Shown: positions 53,440 to 62,220, counted from the stretch's first letter. The stretch is DNA of 64,000 bases from Nonomuraea typhae (GCF_009760925.1 NZ_VRLV01000006.1:496264-560263), one strand, 5' to 3'. Notes: generated from the sequence alone by a model not told the origin. Program-made: numbers and translations.

Positions 53440-53943
53440 ATGTCTCATCTTGGAGAGCGTGTATCCGCGCTGGTCGATGGAGAACTCGGCCATGTCGACC
53501 GAGAACGGGCGCTTGCCCACTTGACCTTCTGCGCTGACTGCAGAAGGGAGGTCGAGTCGATGCGGGCGCTCAAGTCGCGCCTGCGCTCACTCGACGGCCC
53601 GGCGATGCCCGCCGACCTGACCATGTCCCTGCTGCGGATGTCCGAGCCAGGAGGGCCGCTTCCGCCGCGAGAGCGCCCTTTCCCGCAGACCTTTGGAGGA
53701 GTGCCGCTCCCGGGACCGCACAGCATCTCCCCTTTGGACAACCGGCCGCGAAGGGACGCTTTCGGTGGTTCTTCCGGCCCTGGTCGGGGGAGTAGGCGCC
53801 GCGGCGCATACGTGGCCGTGGGCGTCGTGTCCGCCGCGGTCGCGCTCGGCACCTTCCTCGCGGTCAACAACACCACCGAAGCCGGCACCCCGCCGCCCGT
53901 CGAACTCTTCCAAGTGCAGCAGGCGCCCGGCAACACCCCGTGA
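53440..53943 (+). CDS. rseA: Anti-sigma factor RseA-like (ZAS domain)
   Basis: The 167-residue protein has a zinc-binding anti-sigma motif (His27, Cys31, Cys34 in HLTFCADCR) that should bind SigE in the cytoplasm. A long Pro/Gly/Arg linker (residues 70-120) leads to a C-terminal hydrophobic segment (about 122-142, GAYVAVGVVSAAVALGTFLAV) that may span the membrane, with a short outer tail. Stress would free SigE by modification or proteolysis. The start ATG follows sigE by 2 bases, giving tight co-translation. Confidence 0.88.
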   Translation: MSHLGERVSALVDGELGHVDRERALAHLTFCADCRREVESMRALKSRLRSLDGPAMPADLTMSLLRMSEPGGPLPPRERPFPQTFGGVPLPGPHSISPLDNRPRRDAFGGSSGPGRGSRRRGAYVAVGVVSAAVALGTFLAVNNTTEAGTPPPVELFQVQQAPGNTP

Positions 53944-54099
53944 GACCCGGATCCGGGCCGGACTGGGATACTCGAAGGATGGCGTAGTCAACGGCAGGAC
54001 GGGCATACGATCTGGGTTCGGCCTTACACGGGCTTTACACCCCACGTATGGCGGTCACGCCATGATTGCGGTGCCCTAGCGAGGAGTGGTGAGAACTAG

Positions 54100-56001
54100 A
54101 TGACCGACGAGACGCGCCCCACCGAAGGACGCACGCCGTCGGACTACCCCGAGCCGCAGGAGCGGCCGGAGTTCCTGCCCGCCGGTGAGCAGGGCGCCGA
54201 CTCCTGGGGAGACCCGTCCGGTCGGCCGAGGGACACCATCTCCTTCGGCGAACCGGCGCCACCCAGCTTCGGAAACCCCTCCTCCGGCGGGGAGGGCCCC
54301 GGGGCGTCGCCGTACGGCGGGACGTCCTCCTACGGCGGGCCGTCACCGTACGGCGGGCCGTCGTCCTACGGCGGCTCGGCCGGATCCTTCGGCAGCCCTT
54401 CGGGAGAGATCCCCGCAGGAGGCCCTTCGGGCGCCTCCGGCCCGCCGGCTGGGAACCCGTCGTTCGGCAGCCCTTCAGGAGGTTCCGGGCCGTCGTTCGG
54501 GAGCCCTTCGGGGGAGGCCGGCTCGGCGTTCGGCAGGCCCTCGGGGGAGGTTGGCCCGGCGTTCGGCAGCCCTTCGGGGGAAACGGCGCCTTCGTTCGCC
54601 AGCCCGCAGAACGGCGAATCCGAGCCGAGGTTCGGCAGCCCGTCCGGGCAGCCGTCGTTCGGCCCCCCGCCGTACTCAGGCTCCTACGCGGGCGCCTCCT
54701 ACACCTCTCCGCCCCAGCAGGGCGACACCGCCGTCTACAGCACCCCGTCGCCCTTCGGCGGCGACGCCCCGCCCCCACCCCAGCACGCCCTGGGCATGGG
54801 CACAGGCTGGGCACCGCCGCCCCCGGGGCCCGGCGGCGGCGCCGGCGGCATGGGCGGCCAGCCGCGCAAGATGGGCCTGGGCACCGGCGGCATGATCGCG
54901 GTGGCACTGGCGATCGCGCTGATCGCCTCCGGTCTGGGGAGCTTCGGCACCTACCTGCTCACCCGCCCCAGCGGCGGCACCGACCCGTCATACTCCCTCG
55001 GCCCCGTCCCCTCGGGCGCCACCAACCGCGCCCCCGACTCGGTGGCCGGCGTGGCCTCCAGGGTGCTGCCCAGCGTCGTCTCCCTCGAAGTGGGCAACGG
55101 CGTGACCACCGACGGCGCGAGCGGCTCCGGGTTCCTGATCAAGGACGGCTACGTGGTCACCAACAACCACGTGGTCGCGATGGCCGCCAAGGGCGGCGAG
55201 ATCCGGATCATGTTCGGCAACCGCAAGACCACCAGCGGCCGCATCGTGGGCCGCGACCCGGGCTCCGACCTGGCGGTGGTGAAGCCGGAGGAGACGTTCG
55301 GCACCCCGGAGATCACGCTGGGCAACTCCGACCAGATGGTCGTGGGCGACCCGGTCATCGCGATCGGCTCCCCGCTGGGCCTGACCGGCACGGTCACGAC
55401 CGGCATCGTCAGCTCCCTCAACCGCCCCGTGATCGCCGGCGACGACAGCGGCCAGACGGGCGAGGAGCCCGCCTACATCTCCGCCATCCAGACGGACGCC
55501 GCCATCAACCCGGGCAACTCCGGCGGCCCCCTGGTGAACGTCAAGGGCGAGGTCATCGGCGTCAACTCCGCGATCGCCACGCTGAGCCGCTCGGCGTCCA
55601 ACCAGAGCGGCAGCATCGGCCTGGGCTTCGCCATCCCGGTCAACCAGACGCGCCGCGTGGTCCAGGAACTCATCACGACCGGCAAGGCCAAGCGCCCCAA
55701 GATCGGCATCGTGCTGGACAACAGCTACCGCGGCCAGGGCGTCCGCATCGCCTCGGAGCCCCAGGGCGGCCGCCAGCCGGTGGACGCGAGCGGCCCCGCG
55801 GGCCAGGCGGGCCTGAAGGCCGGCGACGTCATCCTGGAGATCGACGGCCTCCGCCTGCAGGACGGCAACGAACTCATCGCCCTGATCCGCGCCAAGGCCC
55901 CGGGCTCCAAGATCACGGTCAAGTACGAACGCGGCGGCCAGGAACGCACCGCCACCCTCACCGTCGTCGCCGAAGACACCCCGACGCCCAGTCCCTCTTG
56001 A
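54100..56001 (+). CDS. htrA: HtrA-type serine protease with PDZ domain
   Basis: This 633-residue membrane protease has a Gly/Pro/Ser-rich cytoplasmic segment of ~260 residues with SFGSPSGE-type repeats, one membrane span (about 265-287), a trypsin-like domain with His357 (TNNHVVA), Asp390 (GSDLAVVK) and Ser474 (GNSGGPLVN), and a C-terminal PDZ domain (about 520-620). It degrades or refolds damaged envelope proteins and is a standard SigE target. The 156-base spacer after rseA hints at its own promoter. The repeats in the N-terminal part are low complexity and may vary in number. Confidence 0.92.
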   Translation: MTDETRPTEGRTPSDYPEPQERPEFLPAGEQGADSWGDPSGRPRDTISFGEPAPPSFGNPSSGGEGPGASPYGGTSSYGGPSPYGGPSSYGGSAGSFGSPSGEIPAGGPSGASGPPAGNPSFGSPSGGSGPSFGSPSGEAGSAFGRPSGEVGPAFGSPSGETAPSFASPQNGESEPRFGSPSGQPSFGPPPYSGSYAGASYTSPPQQGDTAVYSTPSPFGGDAPPPPQHALGMGTGWAPPPPGPGGGAGGMGGQPRKMGLGTGGMIAVALAIALIASGLGSFGTYLLTRPSGGTDPSYSLGPVPSGATNRAPDSVAGVASRVLPSVVSLEVGNGVTTDGASGSGFLIKDGYVVTNNHVVAMAAKGGEIRIMFGNRKTTSGRIVGRDPGSDLAVVKPEETFGTPEITLGNSDQMVVGDPVIAIGSPLGLTGTVTTGIVSSLNRPVIAGDDSGQTGEEPAYISAIQTDAAINPGNSGGPLVNVKGEVIGVNSAIATLSRSASNQSGSIGLGFAIPVNQTRRVVQELITTGKAKRPKIGIVLDNSYRGQGVRIASEPQGGRQPVDASGPAGQAGLKAGDVILEIDGLRLQDGNELIALIRAKAPGSKITVKYERGGQERTATLTVVAEDTPTPSPS

Positions 56002-56022
56002 TGCTCCCCTCGTAGGGGATCG

Positions 56023-56154
56023 GTTACCGCAGGCCCGTTTCTGTCGCGTCCCGTTCTCGGGGGTTGGTTACGGCGGGCCCGTTTCTGTCGCGTCCCGCTC
56101 TTGGGGCCTCGTTACGGTAGGCCCGTTTCTGTCGCGTCCCGTTCTCGGGGGCTT
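56023..56154. repeat. 44-bp tandem repeat, 3 copies
   Basis: Units start GTTACxG at 56023, 56067 and 56111, each with CCCGTTTCTGTCGCGTCCCG inside. Spacing is exactly 44 bases. A fourth unit begins at 56155 but after GTTACGGCAGGCC turns into the inverted-repeat arm. Confidence 0.85.
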
Positions 56155-56243
56155 GTTACGGCAGGCCACCCCCACGCCACCCGCCGTCGTGGGCGGGCGC
56201 CGGTCGTGGGGGTCGCTTCTCACGTCGGACGGGGTCCCCGCCG
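56154..56243. repeat. Left arm of the inverted repeat around tatB
   Basis: About 90 bases matching, in reverse complement, 56957-57047, with only a few mismatches. The core GGTCGCTTCTCACGTCGGAC is shared with the arms at 39008-39279. The arms bracket a ~713-base unit that contains tatB. Confidence 0.8.
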
Positions 56244-56444
56244 TCACGGCGAGCCGTTGACCTCCTGGGTGGCTGCTCAGGACCGGGGATCGGGGGTGCT
56301 CCGGGAGCCTGGAGGCCCCGTACGAACCAGGTGGATTCGGGCAGCCTGGAGGCAGGTGGGCGTTCTAAGTGAGCTTGTTAGCCCTTAGTCTGGGAGTGGT
56401 CGGGGTTGTCCCCGGATCCAGTTGGACTGCGGTAGGAGTTCCAG

Positions 56445-56813
56445 GTGTTCGGACTCGGGTGGGCGGAGATCGGGGCGCTCATTGTCATCGGGCTGCTGGT
56501 CTTCGGCCCGGACAAGCTGCCTCAGGTTGCGGCGCAGGCCGGTCAGACGTTGCGCAACCTCCGCCGGCTGGCGACCACCGCCCGCGACGACCTGCGCACC
56601 GGACTGGGCCCGGAGTTCTCCAACTTCGACCCGGCTGATCTCAACCCGAAGAACTTCGTCCGCAAGCACCTGCTGGACGACGTCGAGGACGCCTGGAACG
56701 ACCGGCCCAGCCAGGCCGAACTGGACGCGGTCAACGACGGCGCCTATGTCCCGGAGCCTCTGGAAGAACTCGGCTACGGCGAACTCCCCCCGTACGACCC
56801 CGAAGCCACTTAA
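56445..56813 (+). CDS. tatB: Twin-arginine translocase subunit TatB
   Basis: The 122-residue protein starts MFGLGWAEIGALIVIGLLVFGPDKLP, the TatA/B N-terminal membrane helix with its Phe-Gly-Pro turn, followed by the amphipathic helix and a polar tail. TatB helps recognise folded proteins bearing twin-arginine signals. The tail length and the place after htrA fit TatB of the mycobacterial sigE locus. GTG 56445 follows AGGAGTTCCAG. The gene is bracketed by the inverted repeat arms described here, which is unusual for a conserved housekeeping gene. Confidence 0.9.
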   Translation: MFGLGWAEIGALIVIGLLVFGPDKLPQVAAQAGQTLRNLRRLATTARDDLRTGLGPEFSNFDPADLNPKNFVRKHLLDDVEDAWNDRPSQAELDAVNDGAYVPEPLEELGYGELPPYDPEAT

Positions 56814-56956
56814 CCCCCAAGGCCCCAAGGCCCCTGGGCTCCAGGGCCTCCGAGCTCCCTGGGTTCAAGGCCGCCTGGCCGAAGGGGCTTTCCAGGCACC
56901 TCGCAAGACGCCACGGGTCCCGGGTTTCCACCCAGGTGGTCACCATCTGGCCGTAT

Positions 56957-57047
56957 CGGCGGGGACCACGTCCGACGTGAGAAGCGACCCCCACGATCGG
57001 CGCCCGCCCACGACGGCGGATGGCGTGGGGGTGGCCTGCCGTAACAA
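56957..57047. repeat. Right arm of the inverted repeat around tatB
   Basis: Reverse complement of 56154-56243 with few mismatches. Outer end GTAACAA matches TTGTTAC of the left arm; the inner end is CGGCGGGGACC. It lies 143 bases after tatB and 64 before the mrp stop. Confidence 0.8.
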
Positions 57048-57053
57048 ACCCCG

Positions 57054-57089
57054 AAAAATGGGAGGGCGCCCGCGATGGCGCGGGCGCCC
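57054..57089 (-). terminator. mrp terminator
   Basis: GGGCGCCCGCG (57064-57074) pairs with CGCGGGCGCCC (57079-57089) around ATGG. On the minus strand the stem is followed by CCTCCCATTTTTC, with a T5 run, placed right after mrp. Confidence 0.8.
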
Positions 57090-57110
57090 CGAAAAGCCGG
57101 CTCTCGAGAA

Positions 57111-58250
57111 CTACGCGCGTTGCGGTGAGAGGCCGAGCTGGAGGCCCTTGATGCTCGTGGAGCGCTTGCTGAGAGCGCCCGCGATCGAGCGGAGTTCGGC
57201 CGCGGCGGGGGAGTCGGGGTCGGTCAGGACCAGGGGCTTGCCCTCGTCGCCGCCCTCGCGCAGCCGCATGTCCAGCGGCACCTGGCCCAGCAGCGGCACG
57301 CGGGCGCCCAGCGTGCGGGTGAGGGCGTCGGCCACGTTCTGGCCGCCGCCTTCGCCGAACACCGGGATGCGCTCGTCGCAGTGCGGGCAGGGGAGCCAGG
57401 ACATGTTCTCGATGACGCCGGCGATCTGCTGGTGGGTCGAAGCGGCGATGGAGCCGGCGCGTTCGGCCACCTCGGAGGCGGCCATCTGCGGGGTGGTGAC
57501 GACGAGGATCTCGGCCCCGGGCAGGCGCTGGGCGACGGAGATGGCGATGTCGCCGGTGCCGGGGGGCAGGTCGAGCAGCAGGACGTCCAGGTCGCCCCAG
57601 TAGACGTCGGCGAGGAACTGGTGCAGGGCGCGGTCGAGCATCGGGCCCCGCCAGACGACGGGGGTGTTGCCCTCCGGCTTGAACATGCCCACCGAGATGA
57701 CCTTGATGTCATGCGCCATCGGCGGCATGATCATGTCCTCGACCTTGGTGGGGCGTTCTGCCGCGCCGAGCATGCGCGGGATGCTGTGGCCGTAGATGTC
57801 GGCGTCGACGATGCCGACCTTGAGGCCGCCGGCCGCCATGGCGGCGGCGAGGTTGACGGTGACCGAGGATTTGCCGACCCCGCCCTTGCCGGAGGCGACC
57901 GCGAAGACGCGGGTCAGCGAGCCGGGCTGGTTGAAGGGGATCTCCTTCTCGGGGCCGCGGTCGCCGCGCAGCTTGGTCTGGAGCTCCTTGCGCTGCTCCT
58001 GGCTCATGACGTCGAGCTCGAGCTCCACGGCGGTGACGCCGTCGACCTTGGAGACGGCGTTGGCCACGTCGCGGCGGATGGTGTCTTTCATGGGACATCC
58101 GGCCACGGTCAGGTAGACGCCGACGCGGACCGCGCCGTCTGCGGCGATGTCTACGCTCTTGACCATGCCCAAATCGGTGATCGGGCGGCGGATCTCCGGG
58201 TCGATGACGGTGGCGAGGGCGGCCGTCACCAGTTCCTGCGTCGGTGCCAT
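57111..58250 (-). CDS. mrp: Mrp/NBP35-type iron-sulfur cluster carrier ATPase
   Basis: This 379-residue P-loop protein has an N-terminal MIP18/DUF59 domain (ALATVIDPEIRRPITDLGMV, residues 10-29), then deviant Walker A GKGGVGKSSVTVNLAAAMA, DADIYGHSIPRML and the C-terminal CPHC that holds the bridging Fe-S cluster. It carries or transfers Fe-S clusters in the cytoplasm. The start ATG 58250 is chosen from the DUF59 domain; AAGGAG lies 14 bases upstream. The T-run hairpin after the stop is a clear terminator. It is divergent from marR. Confidence 0.9.
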   Translation of the reverse strand: MAPTQELVTAALATVIDPEIRRPITDLGMVKSVDIAADGAVRVGVYLTVAGCPMKDTIRRDVANAVSKVDGVTAVELELDVMSQEQRKELQTKLRGDRGPEKEIPFNQPGSLTRVFAVASGKGGVGKSSVTVNLAAAMAAGGLKVGIVDADIYGHSIPRMLGAAERPTKVEDMIMPPMAHDIKVISVGMFKPEGNTPVVWRGPMLDRALHQFLADVYWGDLDVLLLDLPPGTGDIAISVAQRLPGAEILVVTTPQMAASEVAERAGSIAASTHQQIAGVIENMSWLPCPHCDERIPVFGEGGGQNVADALTRTLGARVPLLGQVPLDMRLREGGDEGKPLVLTDPDSPAAAELRSIAGALSKRSTSIKGLQLGLSPQRA

Positions 58251-58347
58251 GGAAATCTCGGCACTCCTTCGTGGTTTATGGATGACGGGTTCCATCGTAT
58301 GAACCCGAGGCAAGTCGCTGCTCTGTTTAGATGTGCGTGCAACGTTC

Positions 58348-58353
58348 TAAGGT
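58348..58353 (+). promoter_or_regulatory. -10 element of leaderless marR
   Basis: TAAGGT ends 6 bases before the GTG at 58360; no Shine-Dalgarno lies between. Confidence 0.45.
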
Positions 58354-58359
58354 TACTCC

Positions 58360-58821
58360 GTGACTGTTCTGCACGACGAGGGCCTCAACGCCCAGGAGCT
58401 GGCGGTCTGGCGGGCGTTGCAGCGGGCGCAGGTGCGGGTGGCCCGGCACCTCGAGGCGGAGCTGCTCGTCGCCCACGATCTGCCGCTGGCCTCCTATGAC
58501 GTGCTGACGCACCTGGCGGAGGCGCCGGAGCGGCGCCTGCGCATGAATGACCTGGCCGATCGGGTGTTGTTGTCGCGCAGCGGGCTGACGCGGCTCATCG
58601 ACAGGTTGCAGCGCGACGGGCTGGTGGTGCGGGAGGCGTGCCCGAGCGACGCGCGCGGGCTGTTCGCCGTGCTGACGCCTCAAGGTGAGGGAAGGCTGGC
58701 GGCGGCGATACCTACGTATCTGCGCGGGATCCGCACCCAGTTCCTCGATCTGCTCACGCCCGACGATCTCGCCCGGTGCCGGGCGATGCTCGACAAGCTG
58801 GGGCTCACTGAGGGGCCTTGA
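58360..58821 (+). CDS. MarR-family transcriptional regulator
   Basis: The 153-residue protein has the MarR layout: N-terminal dimer helix, then a winged helix (LRMNDLADRVLLSRSGLTRLIDRLQRDGLV) and wing REACPSDARGLFAVLTPQG. It should bind a palindromic operator as a dimer and lose grip on DNA when it meets a small ligand. The GTG start follows a -10-like TAAGGT after 6 bases. The 3' end overlaps the convergent DUF1003 gene by 17 bases. The divergent mrp promoter lies in the same spacer. Targets are not identifiable. Confidence 0.85.
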   Translation: MTVLHDEGLNAQELAVWRALQRAQVRVARHLEAELLVAHDLPLASYDVLTHLAEAPERRLRMNDLADRVLLSRSGLTRLIDRLQRDGLVVREACPSDARGLFAVLTPQGEGRLAAAIPTYLRGIRTQFLDLLTPDDLARCRAMLDKLGLTEGP

Positions 58822-59260
58822 CCTGCTGGAACTCCGATCGGATGAAGTCGCGGGTGGCGACCTCGCCGACGGCGAGGCGCAGGCCGGCGATCTCCCGGGT
58901 GATGAACTCCAGCTCGGCCTGGCTGGCTTCCTGGGCCTGGCGGTCCTGTTCGCTCTGGATACGGTCGCGGTCGGCCTGCCGGTTCTGGGCCAGCAGGATG
59001 AGGGGCGCCGCATAGGACGCCTGCAGGGACAGCATCAGCGTCAGGAAGATGAACGGGTACGGGTCGAAGCGCAGGCCGTCGGGCGCCAGGATGTTCCAGA
59101 GCACCCAGCACAGCACGAACACCGTCATGTAGACGATGAAGCGGGCGGTGCCGAGGAAGCGGGCGATGCGTTCCGAGAGCCGGCCGAAGTCCTCGGGGTC
59201 GTAGTGCGGCCGGAGCGAGCGCTTCAGCTCGCGCGGCTGGTCGAGTCGCTCACGTGGCAT
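58805..59260 (-). CDS. DUF1003 membrane protein
   Basis: The 151-residue product has two membrane spans (about 41-58, FIVYMTVFVLCWVLWNIL, and 68-90, FIFLTLMLSLQASYAAPLILLA). These and the intervening WNILAPDGLRFDPYPF match DUF1003. The C-terminus is a charged, coiled-coil-like helix. The role is unknown. Its start overlaps the end of the MgtE-N/CBS gene by 11 bases, so the two are coupled; this pairing is conserved in mycobacteria. Confidence 0.82.
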   Translation of the reverse strand: MPRERLDQPRELKRSLRPHYDPEDFGRLSERIARFLGTARFIVYMTVFVLCWVLWNILAPDGLRFDPYPFIFLTLMLSLQASYAAPLILLAQNRQADRDRIQSEQDRQAQEASQAELEFITREIAGLRLAVGEVATRDFIRSEFQQVKAPQ

Positions 59261-60464
59261 GTCGTTCCCGCCAGTCCTCGGGCAGCAGATGGTCGAGCAC
59301 GTCGTCGACGGTCACCGCGCCGACCAGCCTGCCCGCTTCGTCCACGACGGGCACCGCCACCAGGTTGTAGGTGGCGAGGTAGGAGGTGACCTCGGGCAGG
59401 GCGAGCTCGGGCTTGATCGGGTCGATGGTGTGGTCGAGGGTGGCGCCGAGCAGCATCGAGGGGCGTTCGCGCAGCAGCCGCTGAAAGTGGGCGACGCCGA
59501 GGTAGGCGCCGGTGGGCGTCTCGGTGGGCGGCCGGGTGACATACACCTGGGCGGCCACGGCGGGGGTGTGGTCGCTCTGGCGGATGTGGGCGAGGGCGTC
59601 GGCGACGGTGGCGCTGGGCGGCAGGATGACGGGTTCGCTGGTCATGATGCCGCCGGCGGTGTCCTCGGCGTAGTCGAGCAGGCGCCGCACGGGCGCGGCC
59701 TCGCCGGGCTCCATCAGCGACAGCAGTTGCGCGGCCTGGTTGACGGGCAGGTCCTGGAGGATGTCGGCGGCGTCGTCGGGACCCATCTCGGCCAGGACGT
59801 CGGCGGCGCGGGAGGGCGCCAGCGCGCCGAGGATGCCGATCTGGTCGGCGACCGGCAGCTCTTCCAGGACGTCGGCCAGGCGTTCGTCGCCGAGCTCGGC
59901 GGCGACCTCGATGCGGCGTTTAAGCGGCAGTTCGTGCAGGGCGCTGGCCAGGTCGGCGGCGCGCTGCGTCTCGAAGGCGGCGATGAGGCTGGCGGCGCCC
60001 TGGTCGAGCTGCATGGCGTCGAAGCCGCGCACCTCGCCCCAGTCCACGATGCGGGTTTCGCGCCGGTTGCCCCTTCTGTGGACGGCGACCTTGGTGAGGG
60101 CCCACTCGTTCCTGCCCTGCTCCATCGCGAGGTCGTAGACGACGTACGGCAGGCCGTCCAGGGTGACGGTCTGGTCGAGCAGCTGGCCGATCACGAGCGT
60201 CTCGGTGACCCGTTGCTCGAAGCGGCGCATGTTGAGCTGGCCGGAGAAGACGATCGCCCCGGCTTCGACGGAGCGCAGCCGGGTGATGGGGAGGAAGACG
60301 CGGCGGCGCGGCTGTACTTCGACGACCAGGCCGTGCACACGCGGCGGCAGGGTGCCGTCCGCGGTGGGGCGCAGGGCCACGACGACGTCGCGGGCGCGGC
60401 CGATCTGGTCGCCGGCGGGGTCGAAGACCGGCGTCCCGGCCAGCCGGGCGACGAAGATCCTCAT
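59250..60464 (-). CDS. MgtE N-domain and CBS-domain protein
   Basis: The 404-residue soluble protein starts with a beta-barrel-like PRC-type region (VFDPAGDQIGRARDVVVALRP), continues with an MgtE-N superhelical domain (ELPVADQIGILGALAPSRAADVLAEMGPDDAADILQDLP) and ends in a CBS pair (GIMTSEPVILPPSATVADAL, NLVAVPVVDEAGRLVGAVTVDDVLDHL). The MgtE transmembrane part is missing, so it cannot carry magnesium itself. It is more likely a sensor or regulator acting with another protein such as its DUF1003 neighbour. Start ATG 60464. Confidence 0.85.
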   Translation of the reverse strand: MRIFVARLAGTPVFDPAGDQIGRARDVVVALRPTADGTLPPRVHGLVVEVQPRRRVFLPITRLRSVEAGAIVFSGQLNMRRFEQRVTETLVIGQLLDQTVTLDGLPYVVYDLAMEQGRNEWALTKVAVHRRGNRRETRIVDWGEVRGFDAMQLDQGAASLIAAFETQRAADLASALHELPLKRRIEVAAELGDERLADVLEELPVADQIGILGALAPSRAADVLAEMGPDDAADILQDLPVNQAAQLLSLMEPGEAAPVRRLLDYAEDTAGGIMTSEPVILPPSATVADALAHIRQSDHTPAVAAQVYVTRPPTETPTGAYLGVAHFQRLLRERPSMLLGATLDHTIDPIKPELALPEVTSYLATYNLVAVPVVDEAGRLVGAVTVDDVLDHLLPEDWRERHAT

Positions 60465-60567
60465 CTGAGCAGGCTAAACGAGAGGACGCCGGGAACCGTT
60501 GCGCCTCGCCCAAGGGGCATGTAAGTATCTACCGAATAGAACACTCATTACCTATGGGACGTGCTCC

Positions 60568-61542
60568 ATGACGAGGTATGCGGGACTGGCGATCGCCTTT
60601 GTCTCCTCGTGCTGTTTCGCCTTCTCCGGCCCGATGGCCAAGTACCTCATCGCCGCCGGCCTCGCACCGATCGAGGCGGTCTGGGCGCGCATGGCCGGCG
60701 CGGGACTGCTCCTGCTGGCGGCACTGGTCGTCGTACGGCCGGCCGCGCTGCGCATCCCGCGGGCCAAGCTGGGCTTCTTCGCCGCCTATGCGGTGATGGC
60801 GGTGGCCGGGGTGCAGGCGCTGTTCTTCGTGGCCATCACCCGGCTGCCGGTGGGGGTGGCGCTGCTGCTGGAGTTCATGGCGCCGGTCATGGTCGTGGTG
60901 TGGGTGCGTTTCGTGCGCAAGGTACGGCTGCCGCGGGCGGCGTTCGTCGGGGCGGTGGTGGCCGTCGTCGGCCTGGGCGTCGTGGTGGAGGCATGGCAGG
61001 GGATGCGCCTGGATGCGCTGGGGCTGGCGCTGGCCTTGCTGGCTGGAGCGTGCTGCGCCGGATATTTCCTGATGAACGATAGCTTCGGGGATGAGATCGA
61101 CCCGCTTGGCCTGATCGCCTGGGGCATGCTCGGCGCCGCCGTCGTCCTCGCGCCCTTCGCGCAGCCCTGGAACATCCCCTGGAGCGCCTTCACCGGGACG
61201 ACCGCCCCGAACGGCGGTCTGGCCCTGCCCGTGCTGGGCGCCTACCTGTGGATGGTCGTCGTGGCCACCGTGATCGCCTACATCCTCGGGGTGAACGCGG
61301 TGCGCCGGCTGTCGGCCGCCGTGGGGGCGACCGTGGCGTCCCTGGAGGTCATCGGCGGCGCTCTGGTGGCCTGGGGGCTGCTCGGGGAGTCGCTGGGGGT
61401 GTTCCAGATCATCGGCGGCCTGACCGTGCTGGCCGGCGCCCTGCTGGCCCAGACGGCCGCCGCCCGCCCGGGTCAGGTGGAGAAGCGGCAGCCGGTCGAG
61501 GACGCCTTCACAGGCGAGCGGCAGGTGGCCGCCGAGGCGTAG
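60568..61542 (+). CDS. EamA/RhtA-type drug/metabolite exporter
   Basis: This 324-residue inner-membrane protein has ten hydrophobic segments in two EamA repeats (AGLAIAFVSSCCFAFSGPMAKYL and GLALALLAGACCAGYFLMN are their starts). The closeness to RhtA-type members suggests export of amino acids such as threonine or homoserine, or similar small metabolites. The ATG at 60568 starts at the first span. The upstream stretch (60530-60567) is unusually AT-rich and probably holds the promoter. A methyltransferase gene follows on the same strand. Confidence 0.85.
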   Translation: MTRYAGLAIAFVSSCCFAFSGPMAKYLIAAGLAPIEAVWARMAGAGLLLLAALVVVRPAALRIPRAKLGFFAAYAVMAVAGVQALFFVAITRLPVGVALLLEFMAPVMVVVWVRFVRKVRLPRAAFVGAVVAVVGLGVVVEAWQGMRLDALGLALALLAGACCAGYFLMNDSFGDEIDPLGLIAWGMLGAAVVLAPFAQPWNIPWSAFTGTTAPNGGLALPVLGAYLWMVVVATVIAYILGVNAVRRLSAAVGATVASLEVIGGALVAWGLLGESLGVFQIIGGLTVLAGALLAQTAAARPGQVEKRQPVEDAFTGERQVAAEA

Positions 61543-61602
61543 GAGTTGCTGAACCGGCAACGGGATTTGCCTTCTCAGCCTCCGGCGACGCAGAGTGCGC
61601 CT

Positions 61603-62220
61603 GTGAAAGAACACGAGGAGCACTGGGACAACCGCTACCGCGAGAGCGACCGGATCTGGAGCGGCGAGCCCAACGCGTTGCTGGTGCGCGAGGTCACGGG
61701 CATGAAACCGGGCCGCGCGCTGGACCTGGGCTGCGGCGAGGGGGCCGACGTCGTCTGGCTGGCCAGGCAGGGCTGGCGCGTGACCGGCGTGGACGTCTCC
61801 CGCGTGGCCCTGGAGCGAGCGGCGCAGCACGTGGCCGAGGCTGGCGTGGAGGCCGAGCTCGAATGGCGCGACCTGGCGGAGACCTTCCCCGCGGGAGAGT
61901 ACGACCTGGTCTCGGCGGCATTCCTGCACAGCTTCCTGGAGATGCCCAGGGAGAACATCCTGCGGCGCGCGGCCGCGGCGGTGGCGCCCGGCGGCGTCCT
62001 GCTGGTGCTGGGGCACGCGGCCCCGCCGTCCTGGCAGCCGGACATGCCGGCGCACGTGAGCTTCCCGACCACGCGGGAGGTGCTGGCCGCGCTCGACCTG
62101 CCCCAGGCTCAGTGGGAGGTGGAGCGCAGCGAGGAGCACGTGCGCGAGATGACCGCGCCCGACGGCCGGCCCGCCACCCGCACCGACAACGTGCTGCTCC
62201 TGCGCCGCAAAGCCACCTGA
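61603..62220 (+). CDS. Class I SAM methyltransferase
   Basis: The 205-residue enzyme has motif I ALDLGCGEGADVVWLARQGW, acidic GVDVSRVAL, and DLVSAAFLHSFLEMPRENILRRAAAAVAPGGVLLVLG. The start HWDNRYRESDRIWSGEPN matches small TehB-like or thiopurine-type methyltransferases. The substrate could be a thiol, tellurite-type or other small molecule. I chose the GTG at 61603, which places this motif at the usual distance; TTG 61546 is an alternative. It probably has its own promoter 60 bases after eamA. Confidence 0.8.
   Translation: MKEHEEHWDNRYRESDRIWSGEPNALLVREVTGMKPGRALDLGCGEGADVVWLARQGWRVTGVDVSRVALERAAQHVAEAGVEAELEWRDLAETFPAGEYDLVSAAFLHSFLEMPRENILRRAAAAVAPGGVLLVLGHAAPPSWQPDMPAHVSFPTTREVLAALDLPQAQWEVERSEEHVREMTAPDGRPATRTDNVLLLRRKAT

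Larger units (their letters stand above)
56002..56444. other. Spacer between htrA and tatB with repeats
   Basis: 443 bases without a gene. It holds three 44-bp tandem units (56023-56154), the left arm of the tatB-bracketing inverted repeat (56154-56243), and about 200 bases of plain sequence leading to tatB. No clear terminator for htrA other than the repeat stems. Confidence 0.7.
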
